Notes under the pieces: model-generated
The model's database searches: none
What the model was told of the DNA's origin: nothing
Seen by the model: the letters and a program-made list of their open reading frames with translations, nothing else
Assembly: GCA_029820875.1 (NCBI GenBank)
Contig: JALGUK010000015.1
Location: forward strand, 1 to 14,104
Reading direction: 5' to 3'
Length of the DNA: 14,104 nt
Source of the DNA: Candidatus Zipacnadia bacterium
GTDB lineage: Bacteria; Armatimonadota; UBA5377; JALGUK01
Made by a program: the position numbers and the translations under genes
In this document: positions 6,995-13,358 of the stretch, piece after piece
Numbering within the stretch: position 1 is the stretch's first letter
How the letters are laid out: each line of letters starts with the position of its first letter

Positions 6995-8254
6995 TCAACA
7001 ACGGAGGTCGTCACGCTCTGCAGGCGGGGTTGTGGAATCGTTGCTGGTTTGATTGCTCGGCGCTTGGGTCGAGGCGTCCAGGTCCAGCATATCAATCCCT
7101 CTGGCATATTCGGTCGTGACGGTTTGGGTAACGCGGGTAAGCTTGTGAGTCGTATCCCGGATGCGCATGCATTGTTCTTGAATCATCTGGAGCCGCTCCA
7201 ACGCTCGTGGGGATGTGACACTGCCGTCGGTCAACAGGAAGTGCACGTTGCCGACTATGGCCGCAAGGGGGTTATTGATTTCATGATTGACGGTAATGGC
7301 CGTCTGCGTAACCGCAGCGAGGCGCTGCGCCTCTACAAGCTCCTCCTGAGTATTCCTCAGCTTTTCAAGGGCTTCTCTAAGCTCGCGGTTGCGCTGTTGT
7401 GTTTCCTCATAGTTGCATGCCAGTTGAATTGCATTTTCCTTGAGTTGAGCGAGCAGCCGTGCGCGCTCTTTTCGGAGTCGGGCCTTGGCGAGGTTGCGGG
7501 CCGCCATAGCGGACATCTGTTGCACTTGCGGGGGTTTAGTCACATAGTCGTCGGCGTCATGGCGGATAGCCTCGATTGCGACAGATTCCGAACTGTGGCC
7601 GGTTACGATGACGACGGCGGCTTCCTCCGTCGCCTTACGTATCTCCTGCAGCGCCTGGATGCCGTCCATGCCCGCCATTTTGAAATCCAGAAGAATCAGG
7701 TCGAATTCGGCGACGTCCAGCTCCTTTAACGCTGTCTCCGCGCTTGTACGGGTCGTCACCTGAAAGCCCTCTCGCGCCAGCACGTGCTCGAATAACCGGA
7801 GGGTCGCCACGTCGTCATCAATGACCAGCACGGCGGGGGGACGTTCCTGCCTGCTCTGCGCACTGGAGATAATGCGGTCCACCTGCTCAACCACCTCGGT
7901 GGCCGGCATGGGCTTTGAAAGAGTGACATCGGCCTCCGGCAAGTGTTCCTTCTCGGCGACCCTCCTATCATGCTCATGTTCTTTGTCAGCGGGCTGACTT
8001 GTATTGAGCATTATGACCGGAATCTCTTTCAGCTCTGGATCCGTCTTGATGCGTTTGCAGACCTCCAAACCGCTCAGCCCTGGGACCTGCGCATCCACAA
8101 TTACGGCACCGGGGCGCAAAACGCGAGCCATTTGCAGGCCGGTGTGGCCCTCCGTCACCGACTGTACATTGTAGCCGCTCTGGACTAATTGTGTGGCCAG
8201 AGCATTAACGAAGTTGGCGCTGTCGTCAATGATTAAAACAGTGAGGTTAGGCAC
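6995..8254 (-). CDS. Double response-regulator protein with HisKA-like phosphoacceptor domain and no ATPase
   Basis: This is a 419-residue cytoplasmic signalling protein. REC1 (about 4-128) has acidic pocket DD at 10-11, phospho-acceptor D54 (VIVDAQVPGLSG) and Lys114 (LSKP). REC2 (about 141-255) has DDD 146-148, acceptor D190 (LILLDFKMAGMDG) and Lys240 (VTKPP). A coiled coil (about 258-313, Glu/Arg/Gln rich) leads to a histidine-kinase dimerisation motif, TVNHEINNPLAAIVGN, with acceptor H324. Only about 95 residues follow, and no N, G1 or G2 box of an HATPase domain is present. It probably acts as a phosphorelay connector or kinase-dependent adaptor. The start is GTG at 8254, because AAGGAGG (8262-8268) sits 7 nt upstream and the protein then opens at the first REC strand. 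The frame continues to 8380 without domain content. It is divergent from the plus-strand cluster. Confidence 0.88.
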   Translation of the reverse strand: MPNLTVLIIDDSANFVNALATQLVQSGYNVQSVTEGHTGLQMARVLRPGAVIVDAQVPGLSGLEVCKRIKTDPELKEIPVIMLNTSQPADKEHEHDRRVAEKEHLPEADVTLSKPMPATEVVEQVDRIISSAQSRQERPPAVLVIDDDVATLRLFEHVLAREGFQVTTRTSAETALKELDVAEFDLILLDFKMAGMDGIQALQEIRKATEEAAVVIVTGHSSESVAIEAIRHDADDYVTKPPQVQQMSAMAARNLAKARLRKERARLLAQLKENAIQLACNYEETQQRNRELREALEKLRNTQEELVEAQRLAAVTQTAITVNHEINNPLAAIVGNVHFLLTDGSVTSPRALERLQMIQEQCMRIRDTTHKLTRVTQTVTTEYARGIDMLDLDASTQAPSNQTSNDSTTPPAERDDLRC

Positions 8255-8261
8255 CGCTCTT

Positions 8262-8268
8262 CCTCCTT
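8262..8268 (-). promoter_or_regulatory. Strong Shine-Dalgarno site fixing a GTG start
   Basis: On the minus strand this reads AAGGAGG, 7 nt before GTG 8254-8252. It settles the start of the double-receiver gene against the longer frame reaching 8380. Confidence 0.75.
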
Positions 8269-8298
8269 CAGACGCACCCCGGTAGAATGTGCGCCCGC

Positions 8299-8327
8299 TT
8301 GACTTGACGGGTCCGGAGCGATACACT
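8299..8327 (+). promoter_or_regulatory. Sigma-70-type promoter candidate for the plus-strand cluster
   Basis: TTGACT (8299-8304) and TACACT (8322-8327) are separated by exactly 17 bp and lie between the divergent transcription units. Transcription would start near 8334 and give a leader of roughly 175 nt to the small-protein start at 8510. This reads boxes by eye only; host sigma-factor preferences are unknown. Confidence 0.45.
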
Positions 8328-8445
8328 GCATATTGGTATGGCTGTCTCAGCGATGGGCTAAACAAATTATTCGGCTTCACACGCCGCTAAATCTTCTACG
8401 TTGGTGGCAGAGTCCATCAGCGGTTCCCAACTGAATCTCGGCGGC

Positions 8446-8457
8446 TCGGCGCGCCGA
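8446..8457. repeat. 12-bp perfect palindrome in the divergent leader
   Basis: TCGGCGCGCCGA is its own reverse complement. It lies downstream of the candidate promoter and upstream of the first plus-strand gene, a plausible position for an operator. A 12-bp GC palindrome can also arise by chance in GC-rich DNA. Confidence 0.35.
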
Positions 8458-8509
8458 CTTGAGGTGTCCAGACCGCGTTGCCGGGGATTCGTGGGCGGGT
8501 GCATGTAAG

Positions 8510-8755
8510 TTGAATGACGAAGCGGTGTTGGCACAATTGGAGGAGGCAGCCGCGAAGCTCGGGGTAAAGGTCAGGTATGAGGATTGCGGCGTCCCCGGGG
8601 GGTTGTGTACGGTTCACGGCCAACGAGTGATAATCATTGAGCGTCATACTGACCTTCCTCAACGTATCCGTGTCCTCGCTCGCGCCCTGCGTGAGGTCGG
8701 GGTCGAGGAATTATACTTGTCTCCAGTCGTGCGGAAACTGATTGATGACTCGTGA
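8510..8755 (+). CDS. Small uncharacterised protein (about 81 aa)
   Basis: No named family is recognised with certainty. The reading frame is open from TTG 8459 (98 residues), but conserved-looking sequence begins at TTG 8510, giving 81 residues that start LNDEAVLAQLEEAAAKLGV. The protein looks like helix (VLAQLEEAAAKLG), strand (VKVRYED), a GGLC turn, strand (QRVIIIER), and two helices (LPQRIRVLARALREVG, SPVVRKLIDD). This pattern with GGLC-x-(V/L)-x-G-x-x-V-I-I is reminiscent of small hypothetical proteins seen in several deep-branching phyla, from memory. No signal peptide or membrane segment is visible. It ends 30 nt before the DUF362-A gene, so it is probably the first gene of that transcription unit. 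No clear Shine-Dalgarno site supports either start, so the N-terminus is unsure. Confidence 0.65.
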   Translation: MNDEAVLAQLEEAAAKLGVKVRYEDCGVPGGLCTVHGQRVIIIERHTDLPQRIRVLARALREVGVEELYLSPVVRKLIDDS

Positions 8756-8785
8756 GAACGGTCTGAGATTGCTTCTAACAGGCAG

Positions 8786-9826
8786 ATGGTACATTTGAGA
8801 CCAACCGATGAAGGCCGGCGCCGGTTCCTTCGAGGAGCCGGGGCCGCCGTGCTCGCAACAGGGCTGGGTGTGGATTTGTCGTGGAGCCGCCGGGCGGCTT
8901 CGGCTGCGGAGGCAAAATCGCGTCTGGCTGTGGTGCAGGATATGCGGCTCGCCGAAGCGGAGGGCGACAACCGGCAGCAGAAGCTGAGCGCAATGGTGCA
9001 CCTGGCTGTCCGCGAGGCCGTCGGTGCCCGAATGCCGCGCGAAGCTTATCAAGCGCTCTTTACGGCGACCGATGTCGTTGCAATCAAGGTCAACTGCAGT
9101 GCTCCCTATTTTGCGACCGACCCGCAGGTCGTCCAGGCGTTGGTCGAGGGGCTGCACACCGCCGAGGTGCCGGACGAGAATATTATCATCTACGACAGGA
9201 ACGACGAGGACCTCGCAGCGGCGGGCTACAAGCTTAACGCCCAAGGGACTGGCCCACGATGCTTCGGCACCCTGGGTCCTGTCGCCAACTGCGGTTACGA
9301 GGATGAGCGCTCCACCATCGGTAAGACATCCTTTCACCTGTCCAGGATTGTGACCGACATGGCCACCGCTATCATCAACGTGCCGGTCGTCAAGGACAAT
9401 GTCTACGCAGGCGTGAGTGTCGCGCTCAAAAATCACTTCGGCTCGATTGACAACCCCCAGGACTTCCACTACAGCGGATGTAACCCCGCAATCGCGGACG
9501 TTAACGCCGCGCCGGAGATACGCACCAAGCAGCGGTTGATTGTAGTAGACGCACTGAGAGTGCTTTACGATGGCGGGCCTACCTACCAGGAGGAGTTCGC
9601 CGTTGACTATCATACTATATGCGCAAGCACCGATCCGGTGGCCGTGGATGCAAAGTGCGCTGAACTGATTGACCTGATGCGGCAGAGACACGGTCTGGCT
9701 CCACTGGTCAAAGTTGGCCGCGAGCCGAGGCACATCGCGACCGCCGGCAGGCCAGAGTACCGCCTGGGCACCAGCGACGACAAGAACATCGAGATGATTG
9801 TTCACAAGTTGCACGAGCAGCAGTGA
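8786..9826 (+). CDS. DUF362 family protein with Tat signal (copy A)
   Basis: This 346-residue protein belongs to the DUF362 family, whose members often carry 4Fe-4S domains and whose reaction is generally unknown. The N-terminus has a twin-arginine leader: GRRRFLRGAGAAVLATGLGV (residues 10-29), with likely cleavage after ASA near residue 40. The body shows the family core: VVAIKVNCSAP (98-107), a strand/helix IIIYDRNDEDLAAAGYKL (133-150), INVPVVKDN (197-205), SVALKNHFGSIDNP (211-224), IVVDALRVLYDGGPTY (252-267) and ASTDPVAVDAKCAELID (280-296). No CxxCxxC ferredoxin motif is present, so this is the cluster-free type. Cys104 in KVNC is matched by KVSC in copy B (12246-13328), with which most of the chain aligns. 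It probably acts outside the cytoplasmic membrane. It is 143 nt upstream of the DapA-like gene, with a hairpin between. Confidence 0.85.
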   Translation: MVHLRPTDEGRRRFLRGAGAAVLATGLGVDLSWSRRAASAAEAKSRLAVVQDMRLAEAEGDNRQQKLSAMVHLAVREAVGARMPREAYQALFTATDVVAIKVNCSAPYFATDPQVVQALVEGLHTAEVPDENIIIYDRNDEDLAAAGYKLNAQGTGPRCFGTLGPVANCGYEDERSTIGKTSFHLSRIVTDMATAIINVPVVKDNVYAGVSVALKNHFGSIDNPQDFHYSGCNPAIADVNAAPEIRTKQRLIVVDALRVLYDGGPTYQEEFAVDYHTICASTDPVAVDAKCAELIDLMRQRHGLAPLVKVGREPRHIATAGRPEYRLGTSDDKNIEMIVHKLHEQQ

Positions 9827-9879
9827 TATCGTCCGACGAGTGCGGCTGTATCCGTAGGGACGACCATTTGCTCGAACCA

Positions 9880-9907
9880 CTTTTCGGCGCCTGGAGGTGC
9901 CGGAAAG
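9880..9907 (+). other. 12-bp hairpin in the DUF362-A / DapA-like gap
   Basis: CTTTTCGGCGCC (9880-9891) and GGTGCCGGAAAG (9896-9907) pair across a TGGA tetraloop as 12 bp with two G-U wobbles. No T-run follows, so it is a poor intrinsic terminator. It could be an mRNA processing or stability element, or a target for an RNA-binding regulator. Confidence 0.5.
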
Positions 9908-9970
9908 GCCCGGAGCGAATTGCCCGCCGTTGAATGAAATCTCCGCAACGCACAAAGGGAGGCCCCAAGC

Positions 9971-10933
9971 ATGGCCGATGCACGGCGCGAGAAGCTTGTC
10001 GGCGTGGTCATATCAATGCCGACTTTCTGCAACGATGACTTCGAGATCCGGTGGGACCGTCAGGCTGAGCACACCCGTTGGCTGGTGAGCAAGGGAATCG
10101 TCGAAGGGGATGGTGTGCTGATGGGCGGTGGCGGTCTCGGCGAGGGTTACTTCTACACCGAGGATGAGTTCAAGCGGAACGTGGACGTGCTCGCGGAGGC
10201 GGCGGAGGGCAAGGTGCCGACGATGGTCGGAATCTTCGACCTCAGCGCCCGTGTGGCCGCGAAGAAGGCGCGGTACGCCGCAGAAGGCGGCATTGATTTC
10301 GTGCAGGTTGCACCGCCGCATTATCTGCCCCCGTCAGATGATGATGTCTTCTACCACTTCCAGTATCTGAACGACGCCGCCGACATTGGCATTATGGCCT
10401 ACAATACTCCCTGGGCCATGCCCGGCCGATGGGAGTTCAGACCCCCGCTTCTTGAGCGCATGATCGAGCTGGAGCACTTGGACGGGCTGAAGTGGGCATC
10501 CTACGACCAGGTGAACTTCTGGCGCGTGCTGCGCATGTTCAGTGACCGGCTCAACTTCATTGACAATCAGCTCATCTTCTCGCAAAGCCACCGGTTTGGG
10601 ATGGCCGGTTTCATTGACTTCCTTGCCAATGCAGCCCCGCGACTGTCACTTAAACTTTGGAGCCTGCTAAAGCAAAAGCGCTGGGACGAGTATGACGAAC
10701 TGTTCACGGAGGTCTACTTCAACCCGTTCCGCGCGGCCGTGGCGCCTGAGCACCAACAGTGGGTGGGCGTGGGGGAGGGGCCGTCCGGAAAAACGACGAT
10801 GCGGGTTCTGGGACTGGAGTGCGGCCCTCCGTTCCCTGCGCAGGCCCCCTATTCCGATGAAGCAGCCGAGCGCACCCGGAAGGCTCTCGAGGCCAGCGGC
10901 GTGTTCGAGTGGGTGGAGGAGGACGTGCGGTAG
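9971..10933 (+). CDS. Dihydrodipicolinate synthase/N-acetylneuraminate lyase family aldolase
   Basis: This 320-residue TIM-barrel enzyme belongs to the DapA/NanA superfamily, which forms a Schiff base between a lysine and a 2-keto acid to make or break C-C bonds. The expected catalytic Tyr is Y144 in IMAYNTPW, and the Schiff-base Lys is K174 in LDGLKWAS. The usual glycine loop GTTGE is replaced by GGGGLGEGYFYTEDEF (52-67): the conserved Thr-Thr pair is lost but the following Glu is kept. QSHRFGMAGFIDFLANAAPRL is the family's late-barrel region. Length is near normal. ATG 9971 is supported by GGGAGG about 8 nt upstream. It lies between two Tat-type genes but has no signal peptide, so it is cytoplasmic. 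It is unlikely to be the lysine-pathway DapA; a catabolic keto-acid lyase is the better guess. Confidence 0.85.
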   Translation: MADARREKLVGVVISMPTFCNDDFEIRWDRQAEHTRWLVSKGIVEGDGVLMGGGGLGEGYFYTEDEFKRNVDVLAEAAEGKVPTMVGIFDLSARVAAKKARYAAEGGIDFVQVAPPHYLPPSDDDVFYHFQYLNDAADIGIMAYNTPWAMPGRWEFRPPLLERMIELEHLDGLKWASYDQVNFWRVLRMFSDRLNFIDNQLIFSQSHRFGMAGFIDFLANAAPRLSLKLWSLLKQKRWDEYDELFTEVYFNPFRAAVAPEHQQWVGVGEGPSGKTTMRVLGLECGPPFPAQAPYSDEAAERTRKALEASGVFEWVEEDVR

Positions 10934-11023
10934 GCGCGATAAATCAGGCCGCGTCCGCCTGCATTCTCGTCCTGAACTAGCCGGTGGATGTGAACGTCAA
11001 GAACACGTGGGGCAGGAAGTGAT
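10934..11023. other. Gap between DapA-like and radical SAM genes
   Basis: The first 90 nt of a 169-nt noncoding gap. No promoter boxes or strong hairpin are evident. The radical SAM frame runs open through it from 10692, but that translation has no family similarity before the Tat motif. Confidence 0.4.
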
Positions 11024-11053
11024 ATGGCCGCTACGGAATGTTACTATTGTTGA
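11024..11053 (+). CDS. Nine-codon ORF ahead of the radical SAM gene
   Basis: ATG at 11024 opens a frame encoding MAATECYYC and stopping at TGA 11051-11053. AGGA at 11014-11017 is 6 nt upstream, a good Shine-Dalgarno spacing. It lies 50 nt before the radical SAM start, in the 169-nt gap after the DapA-like gene. It could be a leader peptide, but a chance occurrence is equally possible. Confidence 0.2.
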   Translation: MAATECYYC

Positions 11054-11102
11054 TGGAGACAGCCCTGAACAGGTGGAGGAGCGCAACAAGAGGTCGGTCG
11101 AA

Positions 11103-12212
11103 ATGGGCAAACTCAACCGACGAGAGTTCATCGCATCTGCCTCCGGCGTAGCAGCCCTTGCAGCAAGCGCGCAGGCGGCGTTCGCCAAGGGCGCGCCGCT
11201 GTCGAACGTCGAGGCCCGCTGGTATAAGAAGCTTCCAAATAAGCGGGTCAAATGCACCCTATGCCCTCGGCACTGTGTCGTGGATGACGCAGAACGAGGT
11301 TACTGCGGCGTCCGAGAAAACCAAGGCGGCATTTACAAGACGCTCGTGTACGGCGTTCCATGCGCGATTCATGTGGACCCGATAGAGAAAAAGCCGCTTT
11401 ACCACGCGGTCCCCGGGAGTTTTGCCTACTCCATCGCCACAGCCGGCTGCAACATGGACTGCGACTACTGCCAGAATTGGGAAATCTCCCAGGCGCGCCC
11501 GGAAAACACGTACAACTACAGCCTGCCCCCGAAAAAGGTCATCAGCGAGGCGAAAAAGGCGGGCTGCAAGTGGATTGCTTTCACCTACACCGAACCCGTG
11601 GTGTTTGCCGAATACGTCTATGATACGGCGAAGCTGGCGAAGAACTCCGGCGTCAAGACGGTGATGATCACCAACGGTTTCATCAACGAGCAACCTATGC
11701 GGGACCTGTGCGAGCATCTTACGGCGGTCAAGGTTGATTTCAAGGGGTTCAGCGAGACTTTCTACGAGCGCACCTGCCATGGCAAGCTTCAGCCGGTGAT
11801 GAAAACGCTGAAAACTTTGAGTTCCGAGGGCATTTGGTTCGAGCTTGTCAACCTCGTCGTGCCGACGCTGAACGACAACATGGCGCAAATCAAGGCACTC
11901 AGTGAATGGATCGTGCGCAACCTCGGCCCGGATGTGCCTGTTTCCTTTACCCGGTTCATGCCGATGTACAAACTCACCAACCTCCCGCCTACACCGGTCG
12001 AGACGCTCGAAAAGGCCCGCAGAATCGGGTTGAATGCGGGAATTCACTATGCTTACGTAGGTAATGTTCCCGGTAACATAGGCGAGAACACATACTGCCA
12101 TGCCTGCGGGAAGCTCCTAATCCAGCGAATTGGCTATGAAATACGCGTCAATCGCATCAAGAACGGCAGGTGTCCATTCTGCGGAGCAAAAATCCCGGGG
12201 CTTTGGAAGTAA
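11103..12212 (+). CDS. amrS: AmmeMemoRadiSam-type radical SAM enzyme with Tat signal
   Basis: This 369-residue protein matches the radical SAM enzyme of the AmmeMemoRadiSam (AMMECR1/MEMO/radical SAM) system, similar to pyruvate formate-lyase activating enzymes. The 4Fe-4S/SAM motif is CNMDCDYC (C116, C120, C123). It is preceded by the family's N-terminal cysteine region CTLCPRHC...RGYCGVREN (C51, C54, C58, C68). Other family motifs are AFTYTEP (159-165), VKVDFKGF (209-216) and RFMPMYKLTNLPPTP. The C-terminus holds CHAC (332-335) and CPFC (357-360), a probable metal-binding knuckle pair. The N-terminus NRREFIASASGVAALAASAQ (5-24) looks like a Tat leader with cleavage near AFA-KG. The frame is open from 10692, but ATG 11103 sits directly before the Tat motif and has GAGG upstream. 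No AMMECR1 or MEMO gene lies in the window. The substrate is unknown. Confidence 0.9.
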   Translation: MGKLNRREFIASASGVAALAASAQAAFAKGAPLSNVEARWYKKLPNKRVKCTLCPRHCVVDDAERGYCGVRENQGGIYKTLVYGVPCAIHVDPIEKKPLYHAVPGSFAYSIATAGCNMDCDYCQNWEISQARPENTYNYSLPPKKVISEAKKAGCKWIAFTYTEPVVFAEYVYDTAKLAKNSGVKTVMITNGFINEQPMRDLCEHLTAVKVDFKGFSETFYERTCHGKLQPVMKTLKTLSSEGIWFELVNLVVPTLNDNMAQIKALSEWIVRNLGPDVPVSFTRFMPMYKLTNLPPTPVETLEKARRIGLNAGIHYAYVGNVPGNIGENTYCHACGKLLIQRIGYEIRVNRIKNGRCPFCGAKIPGLWK

Positions 12213-12245
12213 ATCGAACCTGTTGAATCGGTGAATCGCTGCAAT

Positions 12246-13328
12246 ATGTCAAATTCGCGGCGCCAGTTCCTGCGAGACGTTTTTTCCCTGCTTGTAACCG
12301 CTGAGGCCGCTCTCCAAGGCGGTTGTAGGAGCCGTTCCACCGCTGAGGAATCGCCCGCGCATCAGACGATGACACGAGCATCAGTGTCACGGCCGCTTCG
12401 TGGCCGTGTGGTGCTCATCCGGAGCGAGAACGCGATTGATGACAACGACCAAGTTGATTCGACTGTTCTGGAACAAATGCTTGACAGGGCTGTTGCCGCG
12501 TTGGGCGGTGTGAACGACCCCCGTGAAGTATGGCGGGATTACTACTCCCCGGAGGACCGGGTGGGCCTGAAGGTGAGCTGTCTACCCGGCCCGAGTGGGG
12601 GTAGGCCCGTTTGTACCCATAATGCGCTCACGGACCTGGTGATACGCCGCCTTACGGATATCGGCGTGAATCCCGGCAACATCGTGATATGGGACAGAAG
12701 CAATGCGGATCTAATCGGCGCGGGCTACAAGATTCGACAGCCCGGTAACCAGCCTGCCTGCCTCGGGTGCACGGATACAAAGGTCGGTTACAGCAACGAT
12801 ATCTATGTCTCACGCACGGCTGCCTCGTGCCTGGCGCGTTTTCTCACGCGGTTGTGCACCCGCCAGGTCAGCCTGCCGGTAATGAAGGACCATGGGATTG
12901 TAGGCGTAACCGGCGCGCTTAAGACCTGGCTGGGCGGCGTACACAATCCGAACAAATACCACCCCACCGATGGTCACGCGGTTATGATCGCTGATTTGAA
13001 CCTGCTGCCGGAGATTCGCAACGCGCAGGGGTTAATCATCTGCGACGTTCTCAATCTGCTTTACTACGGCGGCCCGTCCTACAAGCCCCGAACCACCGCA
13101 CGTTACGGAGGCCTCTTGGTTGCCACTGACCCGGTGGCGTTGGACCGAGTCGGATGGAAGCTCATTGACGAGCATCGAACCGCGAACGGCTTTCCGCTTC
13201 TGGAGAACGATCCAAACGCCGACGGAATGCCCCGCAAGCCCGATTATATATTGACCGCAGGTGACAAGGAGCATAACCTGGGCGAGGCAGCATTGGATAG
13301 GGTCAAGCTGCTAGAAATGAGTGCGTAG
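12246..13328 (+). CDS. DUF362 family protein with Tat-type leader (copy B)
   Basis: This DUF362 protein of 360 residues from ATG 12246 has an in-frame GTG at 12231 that would add five. The ATG is preferred because it puts the Tat motif SRRQFLRD at residues 4-11. The h-region (VFSLLVTAEAAL) is short and contains a Glu, and it ends QGGC, so the export route is less certain than for copy A. The core matches copy A: VGLKVSCLPG, NIVIWDRSNADLIGAGYKI, LPVMKDHGIVGVTGALKTWLGGVHNP, IADLNLLPEIRNAQGLIICD, LYYGGPSY and TDPVALDRVGWKLID. ACLGC here may be an extra metal or disulfide site, with only one Cys in copy A near that position. It starts 33 nt after the radical SAM stop and ends 30 nt before the amidohydrolase, so it is in the same transcription unit. 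Confidence 0.85.
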   Translation: MSNSRRQFLRDVFSLLVTAEAALQGGCRSRSTAEESPAHQTMTRASVSRPLRGRVVLIRSENAIDDNDQVDSTVLEQMLDRAVAALGGVNDPREVWRDYYSPEDRVGLKVSCLPGPSGGRPVCTHNALTDLVIRRLTDIGVNPGNIVIWDRSNADLIGAGYKIRQPGNQPACLGCTDTKVGYSNDIYVSRTAASCLARFLTRLCTRQVSLPVMKDHGIVGVTGALKTWLGGVHNPNKYHPTDGHAVMIADLNLLPEIRNAQGLIICDVLNLLYYGGPSYKPRTTARYGGLLVATDPVALDRVGWKLIDEHRTANGFPLLENDPNADGMPRKPDYILTAGDKEHNLGEAALDRVKLLEMSA

Positions 13329-13345
13329 ACAATAGTAAATCGAAA

Positions 13346-13351
13346 GGGGAG
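13346..13351 (+). promoter_or_regulatory. Shine-Dalgarno site fixing a GTG start
   Basis: GGGGAG lies 7 nt before GTG 13359-13361 and defines the start of the amidohydrolase gene, which has no suitable ATG near its N-terminus. Confidence 0.65.
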
Positions 13352-13358
13352 CTAAGAC

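Noticed and set aside
8711..9955. Long minus-strand frame opposite DUF362-A and its flanks
   Set aside because: It mirrors the clear DUF362-A gene, and its translation has no domain pattern or plausible start context.
10692..11102. Upstream extension of the radical SAM frame
   Set aside because: It overlaps the DapA-like gene, encodes Arg/Ser-rich shadow sequence and lies before the Tat leader.
11259..12101. 280-codon minus-strand frame
   Set aside because: It is antisense to the radical SAM gene and its translation looks like out-of-frame composition.
12312..12326. Lipobox (LQGGC) at the end of the DUF362-B leader
   Set aside because: The -3 position is Gln rather than Leu/Val/Ile, so lipid anchoring is not supported.
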